DNA from: Corynebacterium lubricantis DSM 45231
GTDB lineage: Bacteria > Actinomycetota > Actinomycetes > Mycobacteriales > Mycobacteriaceae
DNA: 64,000 bases
Assembly (NCBI RefSeq): GCF_000379425.1
Contig: NZ_KB902182.1
Span: 62,001-126,000 of the forward strand
Direction: 5' to 3'
The translations under genes were made by a program, and so were the position numbers. Below, piece after piece: positions 37,385 to 46,102 of the stretch. The notes under the pieces are model-generated. The model was given only the letters and a program-made list of their open reading frames with translations. It was not told the origin of the DNA and did no database searches. Position 1 is the first letter of the stretch; each line of letters begins with the position of its first letter.

Positions 37385-39555
37385 CAGAGGTACTCCTCCG
37401 TATCCGTATCTGCGACCATTGGGGCGCTCTTCGCCACGCCCATGAGGAATTCACCGTTGGACTTAGTCTTCTTCAGCTGCTTGATCAGCAGATCGATCGC
37501 GGCCTGGGAATCCAGGGCGGAGAGGATGCGACGCAGCTTGTGCATGATGCGTGCCTCTTCAGGAACGAGCAAAAGCTCGTCCTTACGCGTACCCGATGGG
37601 TTGACATCCACTGCTGGGAAGACGCGACGCTCTGCGATCTTGCGATCGAGTTTGAGCTCGGCGTTACCCGTGCCCTTGAACTCCTCGAAGATGACGGTGT
37701 CGCCGGCAGAACCGGTTTCGACCATCGCGGTAGCGATAATGGTCAGCGAGCCACCGTCTTCGATGTTGCGGGCAGCGCCCAGGAAGCGCTTCGGTGGGTA
37801 CAGCGCGTTCGAGTCCACACCACCGGAGAGGATACGGCCCGAAGCTGGCGAGGAGTTGTTGTACGCACGACCCAAACGGGTAATCGAGTCGAGCAAGACG
37901 ACGACGTCTTGGCCCATCTCCACGAGGCGCTTTGCGCGCTCGATGGCAAGTTCTGCCACGGCGGTGTGCTCGGCAGGTGGGCGGTCGAAGGTGGAAGCAA
38001 TGACTTCACCCTTGACGCTGCGCTGCATGTCGGTGACCTCTTCAGGTCGCTCATCGACGAGCACAACCATGAGGTAGCACTCAGGGTTATTCGTTGCGAT
38101 GGCGTTCGCGATGTTCTGCAGAATCGTCGTCTTACCAGCCTTTGGAGGCGAGACGATCAGCGCACGCTGGCCCTTACCAATTGGCATAACCAGGTCGATG
38201 ACACGAGTGGTCAAGATGTTGGGCTCGGTTTCCAAGCGCAGGCGCTGGTTCGGGTACAGCGGCGTGAGCTTGTGGAACTCTGGGCGCTGCTTCGCCTCTT
38301 GTGGATCCATTCCGTTAACGGAATCCACGCGAACCAGCTTGTTGTACTTGCTGCGGTTGCGTCCGCTGCCATGAGACTGGCTCTGGCTGTTCTGGCGTAC
38401 CTGGCCAACAACAGCGTCGCCGGAGCGCATGCCGAACTGGCGAATCATATTGTTCTGCACGAACACGTCGGCAGGATTCGAGCGGTAGCCGGTGGTGCGC
38501 ACAAAAGCAGCATTGTTATCGACGACGTCGAGGATGCCTGCTACTTCCTGCAACTCTTCAGGCTCAATATCCTGGTTGCCCTGGTTGCCCTGACCACCAC
38601 GGCCATCTTGGCGGTTGTCCCCGTGGCCACGGTTGTCTTGGCGGTTATCCCGGCCGTCGCGGTCGCGTCCACGACGGTTACGGCGTCCACGACGACCGCG
38701 ACGGTTGCCGCCTTCATCGTCGTCGCTGTGTCCGCGGTTGTTATTGCGGTTGTTCCGGTTGCCCTGGTTGTTCCCGCGGTTGTCGGACTCGTCGTCGTCC
38801 GCGTTGTCACGGTTGTCCCGGTTGTCGCGATTATTCCGGTTGTCCTGGCGGTTATCGCGATTGTCGGAGTTGCGCCTGTTCCGATTGTCCTGGCCAGAGG
38901 ATTCCTGACGGGAATCGCCTGCGGAATCATCATTGGCATCAGTCTGAGAATCCGACTTCGTTTCTACTGCATCGGTTGCCCCTGCAGCCGTAGCAGCGTC
39001 GTCGCCACCGGCGCGAACCTGACCATCGTGATCCTGCTCGTCGCTATTCCCGCCCTGACGAGCGCGGTAGCGACGGGCCCGGCGCGCAGCCGAGCGTGAT
39101 TCGTAGCGCTGATCGCCCTCACCATTATTGCCAGCCTGCTCCGAAGAACTCTCGGCTGGCTTTGCCTCGGCAGTCGCCTCAGCGGACTGATCTGCGGAAT
39201 CCGCGGATTCAGCTGGCTTCTCCGCAGGCTTGTCTTCGGTCTTCGCCGAAGAAGTAGGCGTTCCCGCACTACGGGTGACCCGGCGAGTGGCGCGTTTGGC
39301 AGGTGCCTTGCTGGTTTCTGTTTTGGCCTCAGGTGCCGACTCGGGTGCAGATTCAGCCTGAGCCTGAGCGCTGGCCTGGCCGCTCGTCGCGGAAGCCTTA
39401 GCTGGGACGGACCCAGTCTTAATTGCCTCAATCAGTTCGCCCTTACGCAGGGCGGAAACGCCTTTGAGGCCCTTTTCTGCGGCAACTTTGCGCAGTTCAG
39501 GAAGTTTCATGGTAGCCAAATCCTGGTTGGCTACTGCATTGTCCGTTTGCGTCAC
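37384..39555 (-). CDS. rho: Transcription termination factor Rho with long Arg/Asn/Asp-rich insertion
   Basis: 723-residue Rho. An N-terminal SAP-like Rho_N domain (about 10-50, [15 protein letters not shown]) is followed by a ~270-residue low-complexity insertion (about 55-325): first Ala/Glu/Ser-rich, then runs of Asp-Asn-Arg and Arg-Gly. After this come the cold-shock-like RNA-binding domain and the ATPase core with Walker A PPKAGKTT. Actinobacterial Rho proteins have such insertions, which bind RNA strongly and promote condensates or termination without ATP. The GTG at 39555 has AAAGGA five nt upstream. A frame open 18 codons further up lacks support. Confidence 0.96.
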   Translation of the reverse strand: MTQTDNAVANQDLATMKLPELRKVAAEKGLKGVSALRKGELIEAIKTGSVPAKASATSGQASAQAQAESAPESAPEAKTETSKAPAKRATRRVTRSAGTPTSSAKTEDKPAEKPAESADSADQSAEATAEAKPAESSSEQAGNNGEGDQRYESRSAARRARRYRARQGGNSDEQDHDGQVRAGGDDAATAAGATDAVETKSDSQTDANDDSAGDSRQESSGQDNRNRRNSDNRDNRQDNRNNRDNRDNRDNADDDESDNRGNNQGNRNNRNNNRGHSDDDEGGNRRGRRGRRNRRGRDRDGRDNRQDNRGHGDNRQDGRGGQGNQGNQDIEPEELQEVAGILDVVDNNAAFVRTTGYRSNPADVFVQNNMIRQFGMRSGDAVVGQVRQNSQSQSHGSGRNRSKYNKLVRVDSVNGMDPQEAKQRPEFHKLTPLYPNQRLRLETEPNILTTRVIDLVMPIGKGQRALIVSPPKAGKTTILQNIANAIATNNPECYLMVVLVDERPEEVTDMQRSVKGEVIASTFDRPPAEHTAVAELAIERAKRLVEMGQDVVVLLDSITRLGRAYNNSSPASGRILSGGVDSNALYPPKRFLGAARNIEDGGSLTIIATAMVETGSAGDTVIFEEFKGTGNAELKLDRKIAERRVFPAVDVNPSGTRKDELLLVPEEARIMHKLRRILSALDSQAAIDLLIKQLKKTKSNGEFLMGVAKSAPMVADTDTEEYL
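38600..38900 (-). repeat. Degenerate tandem repeat encoding Asp-Asn-Arg units in rho
   Basis: The rho coding sequence here is made of imperfect 9-bp units (for example GACAACCGG and GATAACCGC on the coding strand) with GGCCGTGGC-type Arg-Gly units between them. It causes long false open frames on the opposite strand. Confidence 0.7.
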
Positions 39556-39961
39556 GGATGTCCTTTCGTCGCTTGACCGTACACGTCTCCGCACTTTGTG
39601 TTGAACCACATTTAAAGTGCAAGCACACTCACCGGAAGCTTTCGTGTGGATGATTGCTGCCCATCTAGTGCTGCACGGGAAAGCAACCTAGATATTGTAA
39701 GGCAGACATAGTTCTTTTTATTCCCCAGGCGTCACGCACCTTGGGAGTAAAAAGCAAGATAGAGAAAGAAGATCGGGTCCTCTCGCGGGGCGCGCGTGGT
39801 CCGCCGTCGAATGGCCGGAGATAATCCGCGGATAGTAATCAGCCCTGTTTAGGACTGTACCCGTCGATCTTGGAGGCAAGTGTAGTCGATGGATTTCAAT
39901 AGTGTGTTTTCGACCCCCGCTTTTAAACCCCCACGTTCCATTCCCAGCTAAAGTAGGGCGC
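39556..39961. other. 406-bp gap between rho and the acyl-CoA ligase gene
   Basis: No gene is seen. On the minus strand TACAAT (39699-39694) is a good -10 for rho and implies a leader of about 130 nt, a place where Rho could autoregulate. On the plus strand TAAAGT (39949-39954) lies 7 nt before the ligase ATG. The small minus-strand frame across this region has no coding character. Confidence 0.5.
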
Positions 39962-41716
39962 ATGCTCTCGACTATGCAAGACATCCCGATGTCGATCGCC
40001 CGGATCTTGGAATACGGTTCCACGGTCCATAGCTCGACCAAGGTGACTACTTGGCGGACGGACGCAGCCGAGGAATCTACCTTCCGCGATATTGCTGCCA
40101 GGGCCGGGGCATTCGCCCACGCGTTACACGACAAGCTCGGCATCGACGGCGATCAGCGCGTCTCTACCTTGTTATACAACTGTGCCGAACACCTCGAGGT
40201 GATGTTCGCGGTCGCTTCTAAGGGTGCTGTGTTCGCACCCGTGAATAAGCAGCTGATGAACGACCAGATTTCCTACATCCTCAATCATTCCGAGGCTGAG
40301 GTCATCGTCATCGACCCGCGCTTAGCGGAGAAGGCCGCGACGGTAGTCGTCGATTGTCCGAAGGTCCGCGCGATCGCGATTACGGGCACCTCGCCTATCG
40401 ACGAGTTCCAGGACCTGTTCCCGGAGCACATTGCTGTCTACTCCTACGAGGGTCTGCTCGACGGGCAGTCGACTGTCTATGACTGGCCCGAGTTGCCGGA
40501 GCAAACCGCTGCCGCGATGTGCTACTCCACGGGCACGACTGGTGCGCCTAAGGCTGTTGTGTATTCACACCGCTCGATCTGGTTGGAGGCAATGTCGCTG
40601 CGTTCAACTGACTCGCTGGCCATTACACATGGGGAATCCTTTTTGTGCTGCATCCCCATCTATCACGTCTTGAGCTGGGGCGTTCCCTTCGCGGCGTTTA
40701 TGTCCGGCACGCCTTTGGTTCTGCCTGACTCGGATGTCTCCGCGCCGACGTTGGCGGCGCTGATTGCTGCAACGCATCCTCGCGTCGCTCACGGCGTACC
40801 CACGATTTGGATCCAGCTCATGGTCCACTACACCAATAATCCTCCCGAGCGCATGAGTCTCACCGAGATCTACGTCGGCGGCTCCCCTGCCCCTCCAGCC
40901 TTGGTGAAGATGTGGGAGGAGCGCTACGGCGTGGACATTATTCACGCCTGGGGTATGACGGAAACCTCCACAGTGGGAACCATTGCCAGGCCACCGTCAG
41001 GCGCATCGGGTGAAGCACGCTGGGCATATCGAATTTCTCAGGGTCGCTTTATGCCGTCCTTTGAGTACCGCGTGGTCAATGACGGCAAGGTCGTGCGCGC
41101 CACCGACCGAAACCAAGGCGAGATTCAGGTCCGCGGGAATATGGTCACGTCTAGCTATTACCACTCGCCCGCCGAGGACAATGGCGATACTGCAGCGTCC
41201 TTCCGTGGTGTCGAGGTCAACGACGGCGAAGAGTTGTTTACTGCCGATGGTTGGCTACGCACCGGCGATGTTGGCTCGGTGACCGCCGACGGCTTCCTCA
41301 CCTTGTATGACCGGGCCCGCGACGTCATTAGGTCGGGCGGCGAGTGGATCTATTCCGTCCAATTAGAAAACCTCATTATGGCCTCGCCCGAGGTCGTCGA
41401 ATGTGCCGTGATCGGCTACCCCGACGAGAAATGGGGCGAGCGCCCCTTGGCTGTCACCGTGCTCTACGAAGAGCACGGCCCCAGCGAGGAAATGGCCGAG
41501 GAGCTGCGCGACCGCCTCCGCAAGGAGCTGCCCGCGTGGATGTTGCCGGAGTATTGGACGTTTGTGCGCTCGATTGACAAGACGTCTGTGGGCAAATTCG
41601 ATAAGAAGGACCTACGCAAGCATCTCAAGGACGGTGACTTTAACGTCATCGCGCTGAAGGGTCCGGGAAACCGCTCGCACCCTTCGACCCCTACATCCCC
41701 TCCGTCACAGAATTAG
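39962..41716 (+). CDS. Fatty acyl-CoA ligase (AMP-forming)
   Basis: 584-residue adenylate-forming enzyme that activates a fatty acid with ATP and CoA. The signature [16 protein letters not shown], the AWGMTETS motif (substrate/ATP site), and the C-terminal [16 protein letters not shown] and [13 protein letters not shown] (with the lid lysine) are complete. Size and order suit medium- or long-chain acyl-CoA synthetase of the FadD type; the chain length is not readable. The ATG at 39962 is preferred, with TAAAGT 7 nt upstream (leaderless). It stands alone between rho and the molybdenum cofactor genes. Confidence 0.88.
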   Translation: MLSTMQDIPMSIARILEYGSTVHSSTKVTTWRTDAAEESTFRDIAARAGAFAHALHDKLGIDGDQRVSTLLYNCAEHLEVMFAVASKGAVFAPVNKQLMNDQISYILNHSEAEVIVIDPRLAEKAATVVVDCPKVRAIAITGTSPIDEFQDLFPEHIAVYSYEGLLDGQSTVYDWPELPEQTAAAMCYSTGTTGAPKAVVYSHRSIWLEAMSLRSTDSLAITHGESFLCCIPIYHVLSWGVPFAAFMSGTPLVLPDSDVSAPTLAALIAATHPRVAHGVPTIWIQLMVHYTNNPPERMSLTEIYVGGSPAPPALVKMWEERYGVDIIHAWGMTETSTVGTIARPPSGASGEARWAYRISQGRFMPSFEYRVVNDGKVVRATDRNQGEIQVRGNMVTSSYYHSPAEDNGDTAASFRGVEVNDGEELFTADGWLRTGDVGSVTADGFLTLYDRARDVIRSGGEWIYSVQLENLIMASPEVVECAVIGYPDEKWGERPLAVTVLYEEHGPSEEMAEELRDRLRKELPAWMLPEYWTFVRSIDKTSVGKFDKKDLRKHLKDGDFNVIALKGPGNRSHPSTPTSPPSQN

Positions 41717-41761
41717 GCTGCCCCTGTTGTCATTATTTCCGGAAAACCCCGAGTTTAACCC

Positions 41762-41790
41762 TTGGTTTTTTCACGCCCACCTCGTAGGAT
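41762..41790 (+). promoter_or_regulatory. Promoter of moaA
   Basis: TTGGTT (41762-41767), a 17-bp spacer and TAGGAT (41785-41790). The start codon lies 9 nt further on, so the mRNA has almost no leader. It probably drives moaA-moeA-moaC-mobA. Confidence 0.55.
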
Positions 41791-41799
41791 GATGTCACC

Positions 41800-42927
41800 A
41801 TGACCAAAAGCTCACTCACCCGGATTCCGCTAACTCTCACTCCCACGCATGCAGTGTCGGACGCGAGTTATACGCCTCCCGAGGGTCTTCCGTCTCCTGC
41901 TGCTGACGGGTCCCGTGCGTTGGTGGATAAATTTGGTCGCGTCGCGCATGACCTGCGCGTAAGCCTGACGGATCGCTGCAACCTGCGCTGTACTTATTGC
42001 ATGCCTGCAGAGGGCCTCGAGTGGATCCCCACTGATCTCACCTTGAGCGACGAGGAAACTATCCGGCTTATTCGCATCGGCGTGGAAAAACTCGGCATCC
42101 GGATGGTGCGCTTCACCGGTGGAGAGCCTTTGCTGCGCAAAAACCTTGATCAGATTCTCGCGGCCACGAAAGAGATGCGTACCGACGAAGGCGTTGCTCC
42201 CGACACGGCGCTGACCACCAACGGTTTGGGGCTTGCCCGCAAAGCGCAACACTTGGCTGATTCTGGGCTGGATCGGGTCAACATTTCCCTCGATACGATT
42301 GACCCGAAGCTCTACCAGGAACTCACCCGGCGCGATCGTATCCACGACGTGTTCGCAGCAATCGATGCTGCCCTCGAAGCAGGACTGAACCCGGTGAAAA
42401 TCAACGCCGTTGCCATGCCAGGTGTCAACGAGGATTCCTTGGTTGATCTTGCACGCTTCGCTTTGTCGAAGGGAGCGCAGCTGCGTTTCATCGAGCAAAT
42501 GCCTCTTGGCCCGCGCGAGCAGTGGAAGCGCGAAGATATGGTCACAGCAGAACAGATCCTGGACCATCTGCGCCGTGAATTCGATTTGCAGCCAGCCCGA
42601 GCCCCTCGGGGCTCGGCACCGGCCGCGGTGTGGGAGGCCACCGACGGAGACTTAAGCGGGACCATTGGGATCATCGCGAGTGTGACGCATTCCTTTTGCG
42701 GCGATTGCGACCGCACCCGGTTAACCACCGACGGGGCTGTACGCAGCTGCCTCTTCTCTTCCCAAGAGTCGGAAACCTCGCTGCGCGACCTCATGCGTGC
42801 GGGTGCTACCGATGACGATCTTGCCGAGGCGTGGGCCGGAACGATGTGGTTAAAGAAGCCCGGCCACGGCATCGACGACGAGGGATTTTTGCAGCCTGAT
42901 CGCCCCATGTCCGCCATCGGTGGATAA
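41800..42927 (+). CDS. moaA: GTP 3',8-cyclase MoaA
   Basis: 375-residue radical SAM enzyme that turns GTP into the 3',8-cyclo precursor of the molybdenum cofactor. The radical SAM cluster cysteines are Cys60, Cys64 and Cys67 (DRCNLRCTYCMPA). The second [4Fe-4S] cluster is bound by the C-terminal FCGDCDRTR and RSCLF cysteines. There is a 40-residue N-terminal extension. No ribosome binding site is seen; a promoter lies just upstream. moeA follows 11 bp later. Confidence 0.96.
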   Translation: MTKSSLTRIPLTLTPTHAVSDASYTPPEGLPSPAADGSRALVDKFGRVAHDLRVSLTDRCNLRCTYCMPAEGLEWIPTDLTLSDEETIRLIRIGVEKLGIRMVRFTGGEPLLRKNLDQILAATKEMRTDEGVAPDTALTTNGLGLARKAQHLADSGLDRVNISLDTIDPKLYQELTRRDRIHDVFAAIDAALEAGLNPVKINAVAMPGVNEDSLVDLARFALSKGAQLRFIEQMPLGPREQWKREDMVTAEQILDHLRREFDLQPARAPRGSAPAAVWEATDGDLSGTIGIIASVTHSFCGDCDRTRLTTDGAVRSCLFSSQESETSLRDLMRAGATDDDLAEAWAGTMWLKKPGHGIDDEGFLQPDRPMSAIGG

Positions 42928-42938
42928 GCTAATCCACT

Positions 42939-44210
42939 ATGGCTCACGGTTTATCAGCTCATCCTGCACGCCCGATTGACCAGCACCTTCGTGAGGTACT
43001 GGGGATGGCTACCCCACAGGTCACCCGCGGGATTCCCGTCGACCAGGCGCTCGGGTCTGTGCTGGCCACCGAGGCCAACGCGCGCCGGGCCGTGCCACCT
43101 TTTAGTAATTCCGCCATGGACGGATTCGTCGTACGAGCCTCTGATCTTCCCGGCACCGGACCGTGGGAATTACCCGTGCACGTAGACATTCCTGCCGGCG
43201 CCGTACCCGAGATCTTCCCAGCCGGTTCCGCGGCACGAATCATGACAGGCGCGCCCGTCCCCGACATCGATGGCCTCATTGTCATTCCCGTCGAGAACAC
43301 CAATATCGCCCGCGGCCCCGTCCCGTTGCCCAGCACGGTGACAATCACACACGCAGATTACTCCAGGACGAATATCCGCTTGGCGGGCTCGAACGTTGAG
43401 GTGGGTGACATCGTCGTTAAGCCTGGGACCCGGATCGATGCTGGCGCCCTCGCCGCGCTGATCTCCCTGGGCATCGAGGAGGTGGACGTCTACGCCCCTC
43501 CCACCGTTGCCGTGATTTCTACCGGCGAGGAGTTGGCCGAATCGGCGGCACAGGCGAGGCGGTACCAAATCCCCGACTCGAATCGCCCGATGCTCGCTGC
43601 ACTTGCCCGCGCTAATGGCGCAGCTCACGTGCACGAATTTCACGTCGGCGATGACAACGCAGAATTCCTCCGCGTCTTAGACCACGCCAGCGACGTCGCC
43701 GATATCGTGATCACCTCCGGCGGGGTGTCCGTCGGGGCGTTTGATGTCGTCCGAGCGGTCACAGGTGCATCCGAGACGATGTGGTTCGGCCCCGTGGCCC
43801 AACGCCCAGGAGAACCGCAAGGTATGGGCACGTGGAACGATGCGGCCCTGGTGTGCCTGCCCGGCAATCCTGTCGCTGCCTTCAATTCTTTCCATCTCTA
43901 TATCGCGCCCTTGCTCCGCGCCACGGCGGGTCTGCCGACAGCCTCGTCGATATTTGACCGCCCGCGGGTCACCGCACGCATAGGCGCTGACTTCCCAAAG
44001 CCGAAGAAGGCCGTCACGCTGGTCGTTCCGGTGCGCCTGGACTTTTCCGGTGACGAGATCATCGCCACTGCCTTTTCCACATCCGGCGCCGGTTCGCACC
44101 TAGTGGGCTCGCTATCTGCCACCGACGGACTGGCCATCGTGGAGAATGAACACACCGATAGTGCGCCCACTCAGCACGACCACGTCACCGTACTTCTCAC
44201 CCAAACTTAA
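42939..44210 (+). CDS. moeA: Molybdopterin molybdenumtransferase MoeA
   Basis: 423-residue MoeA, which inserts molybdate into adenylylated molybdopterin. The four-domain family pattern is visible: PPFSNSAMDGFVVRA near 50, ARIMTGAPVPDIDG near 95, the MoCF-binding domain with ISTGEELAE and IPDSNRPML near 190-210, and TSGGVSVGAFDVV, then LPGNPVAAFNSF. It stands between moaA and moaC. Confidence 0.95.
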   Translation: MAHGLSAHPARPIDQHLREVLGMATPQVTRGIPVDQALGSVLATEANARRAVPPFSNSAMDGFVVRASDLPGTGPWELPVHVDIPAGAVPEIFPAGSAARIMTGAPVPDIDGLIVIPVENTNIARGPVPLPSTVTITHADYSRTNIRLAGSNVEVGDIVVKPGTRIDAGALAALISLGIEEVDVYAPPTVAVISTGEELAESAAQARRYQIPDSNRPMLAALARANGAAHVHEFHVGDDNAEFLRVLDHASDVADIVITSGGVSVGAFDVVRAVTGASETMWFGPVAQRPGEPQGMGTWNDAALVCLPGNPVAAFNSFHLYIAPLLRATAGLPTASSIFDRPRVTARIGADFPKPKKAVTLVVPVRLDFSGDEIIATAFSTSGAGSHLVGSLSATDGLAIVENEHTDSAPTQHDHVTVLLTQT

Positions 44211-44220
44211 AGGAGTCCCC

Positions 44221-44697
44221 ATGAAATTCACGCACCTGAACGATTCCGGTCAGGCCTACATGGTTGACGTCACGGAGAAAACGCCAACAGTGCGCGCGGC
44301 CACGGCTCAAGGGGAAGTCGCCTGCTCCGCTGAGGTGATGCAGGCCCTGCGCGACGGCACTGTTCCCAAGGGCGATGTGTTGGCGGTGGCACGCATCGCG
44401 GGCATCTCGGCGGCGAAGAAGGTCCCCGATTTATTACCGCTGGCACACACCATCGGCGTCCACGGCGCCAGTGTTGAGCTAGAGCTTCGCGACGATCACG
44501 TGTTCATCGAAGCCACTGTCCGCACGGCGGACCGCACGGGTGTGGAAATGGAAGCGCTCACAGCCGTCTCCGTGGCGGCTCTCGCAGTAATCGATATGGT
44601 CAAAGGCGTGGATCGCTCAGCGTTGATTCGTCGGATGGGTATCGTGGCGAAATCGGGTGGTCGCTCCGGCGATTGGTCTCGGAAGCTCCCCGAGTGA
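44221..44697 (+). CDS. moaC: Cyclic pyranopterin monophosphate synthase MoaC
   Basis: 158-residue MoaC, which converts the MoaA product to cyclic pyranopterin monophosphate. Typical segments: MVDVTEKTPTVRAATAQG, KVPDLLPLAHTIG and the C-terminal GVEMEALTAVSVAALAVIDM with KGVDR and KSGGRSG. The ATG at 44221 has AAAGGAG at good spacing; it starts 10 bp after the moeA stop. Its stop overlaps the mobA start. Confidence 0.97.
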   Translation: MKFTHLNDSGQAYMVDVTEKTPTVRAATAQGEVACSAEVMQALRDGTVPKGDVLAVARIAGISAAKKVPDLLPLAHTIGVHGASVELELRDDHVFIEATVRTADRTGVEMEALTAVSVAALAVIDMVKGVDRSALIRRMGIVAKSGGRSGDWSRKLPE

Positions 44698-45251
44698 CCA
44701 CGGCTGATATCGGGGTAGTCGTGTTGGCGGGTGGGCGCTCCACGCGCATGGGAGCTGACAAGGCTCAGGTGCGTCTCAACGGTGTCCGCCTCGTTGATGT
44801 CCTCCTGACAAGCCTGCCTGAGGAGATGGACTATGTTGTGGTCTCCTCGCAGGATCTCGGAATCCCTACTGTCAGCGAGGATCCTCCGTTTGGTGGACCC
44901 GTCGCCGGGATCGCGGCGGGGGCCGCGCGTTTGTCCAACGAGTTCATCGCAGTACTTGCCGTGGATGCACCGGCATCCGCGGGGCTTGTGCAGTCGCTGT
45001 ACGAGGCGCTGGAATCGTCGTCAAGCGATGTTGCTGCCGTGGTTAGTGACGGGATGCTGCAACCACTGTGTGCGCTGTGGCGCCGAACTTCTTTGCAAGA
45101 AGCGCTGAATTCGCTGGGGTCGCCGCGCGATAAGTCGGCGAAAAAATTGATTTATTCTGCAGAAACGTTGGCAGAAGTTCCCGGCGATGGACGCGAAACA
45201 GATTACGACACCGCCGATGAGTTGCGCAGACTCGGCGAGGTGGAGCTGTGA
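44694..45251 (+). CDS. mobA: Molybdenum cofactor guanylyltransferase MobA-like
   Basis: 185-residue nucleotidyltransferase-fold protein with VVVLAGGRSTRMGADKAQ (the NTP-binding loop) and the metal-binding LAVDAP. It adds GMP to Mo-molybdopterin to form the bis-MGD cofactor that NarG uses. The GTG at 44694 overlaps the moaC stop (GTGA); an in-frame TTG at 44673 is less likely. It is the last gene of the moa operon. Confidence 0.88.
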   Translation: MTTADIGVVVLAGGRSTRMGADKAQVRLNGVRLVDVLLTSLPEEMDYVVVSSQDLGIPTVSEDPPFGGPVAGIAAGAARLSNEFIAVLAVDAPASAGLVQSLYEALESSSSDVAAVVSDGMLQPLCALWRRTSLQEALNSLGSPRDKSAKKLIYSAETLAEVPGDGRETDYDTADELRRLGEVEL

Positions 45252-45312
45252 GGCAGGAAGCGTTCACCATGTGGCCGGGAACTTCTTGCACCGAGTGTAC
45301 AATTTCTTCCAA

Positions 45313-45335
45313 CCGTACGATTGGTTTTTGCAAAT
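45313..45335 (+). terminator. Weak terminator after mobA
   Basis: CCAACCGTACGATTGG is an imperfect palindrome (one mismatch, very tight loop) followed by TTTTTG. It lies about 65 bp after the mobA stop in an AT-rich 125-bp convergent gap with mog. Confidence 0.3.
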
Positions 45336-45376
45336 ATTTTTATTGCGAGTTTTAATAAATCTACTAGACCTATTGA

Positions 45377-45877
45377 CTATTGCCCTAGTCGCTCCTGAAT
45401 ATTCGGCCACACAGAAGCGATGACCGTCAACGCATCCCTGACGCCGCCCGGCGAACTCGGCGCATTCACGATGAGCACTCCATTGCTCTCCCGCGAAGTC
45501 AGGCCCACTACCCCGCGGGACAGGCCCGCCTGCTGCGAGGATTTCAAGCCTTCGAAAAGGATCTGATTTTCGAGGCCCTCAAGCCTGGTTGTTATCACTC
45601 CCAGCGTTGCCTCGGGCGTGAGATTGCGCGCCCCCACCCCGGTCCCCCCGCACGTGACCACAAGGTTGCTACCCTCACTCACTGCAGCGGCAAGTGCGCG
45701 GGAAACATCGTCGAACCCCTCATTAATGACTGCGACCGGTGCGACTTGAAAACCGGCGCGCTCGAGGAGCTCCACTGCCACTGGCGATGCCTTATCTTGG
45801 CGATCTCCGGCGCAAATTCGATCCGAGACGACAATCACAGCAGCCCGTGAGGAAGTCTTATCTGACAATACTCCCAT
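45377..45877 (-). CDS. mog: Molybdopterin adenylyltransferase Mog/MoaB family
   Basis: 166 residues of the MoCF-biosynthesis fold: AVIVVSDRICAGDRQDKA, VTCGGTGVGARNLTPEATL and IVNAPSSPGG. Mog/MoaB-type proteins bind molybdopterin and activate it with ATP for MoeA. It faces the mobA operon and is divergent from narK. Mog and MoaB cannot be separated cleanly from sequence alone. Confidence 0.88.
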   Translation of the reverse strand: MGVLSDKTSSRAAVIVVSDRICAGDRQDKASPVAVELLERAGFQVAPVAVINEGFDDVSRALAAAVSEGSNLVVTCGGTGVGARNLTPEATLGVITTRLEGLENQILFEGLKSSQQAGLSRGVVGLTSRESNGVLIVNAPSSPGGVRDALTVIASVWPNIQERLGQ

Positions 45878-46102
45878 TACTCCTACCTATCTTAAATGGT
45901 ATGTACGGAAAAAGTTTTGTTGACATATTTACATCACAGTTTCATGCCTTTAATAAATTCGAACTTTCTCGTAATAAACAAGATAACCTGAGGATATACC
46001 GATAACCTATTCAAAGAGGCGCGGTTCCTCTCAGATGGTTCTTAGAACTGCGTCACAGAAAAGTCCGCACGCTTTAGCGTTTCCACGATTGAGGAAAGTG
46101 AT
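45878..46102. promoter_or_regulatory. mog-narK divergent regulatory region
   Basis: 225 bp, markedly AT-rich. It holds TTGACA (45920-45925) without a good -10 at 17 bp, a direct repeat GATAACCT (45983-45990 and 46001-46008), and the palindrome GTTCTTAGAAC (46038-46048). The region must contain the nar promoter, and probably operators, but I cannot place the start site. Confidence 0.5.

Noticed and set aside
38600..38900. CRISPR-like array
   Set aside because: The periodic 9-bp units are in-frame coding repeats of rho without spacers.
37366..39099. 577-residue plus-strand open frame opposite rho
   Set aside because: It is a shadow of the repetitive rho insertion; its Val/Ala/Thr runs are the antisense of Asp-Asn-Arg and Arg-Gly codons, and rho is certain.
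39718..40143. 141-residue minus-strand frame across the rho-ligase gap
   Set aside because: It overlaps the start of the acyl-CoA ligase and shows no domain or ribosome binding site.
45920..45941. GlxR/CRP-type site upstream of narK
   Set aside because: Only the right half TCACA matches; the left half does not fit TGTGA, so I do not call it.
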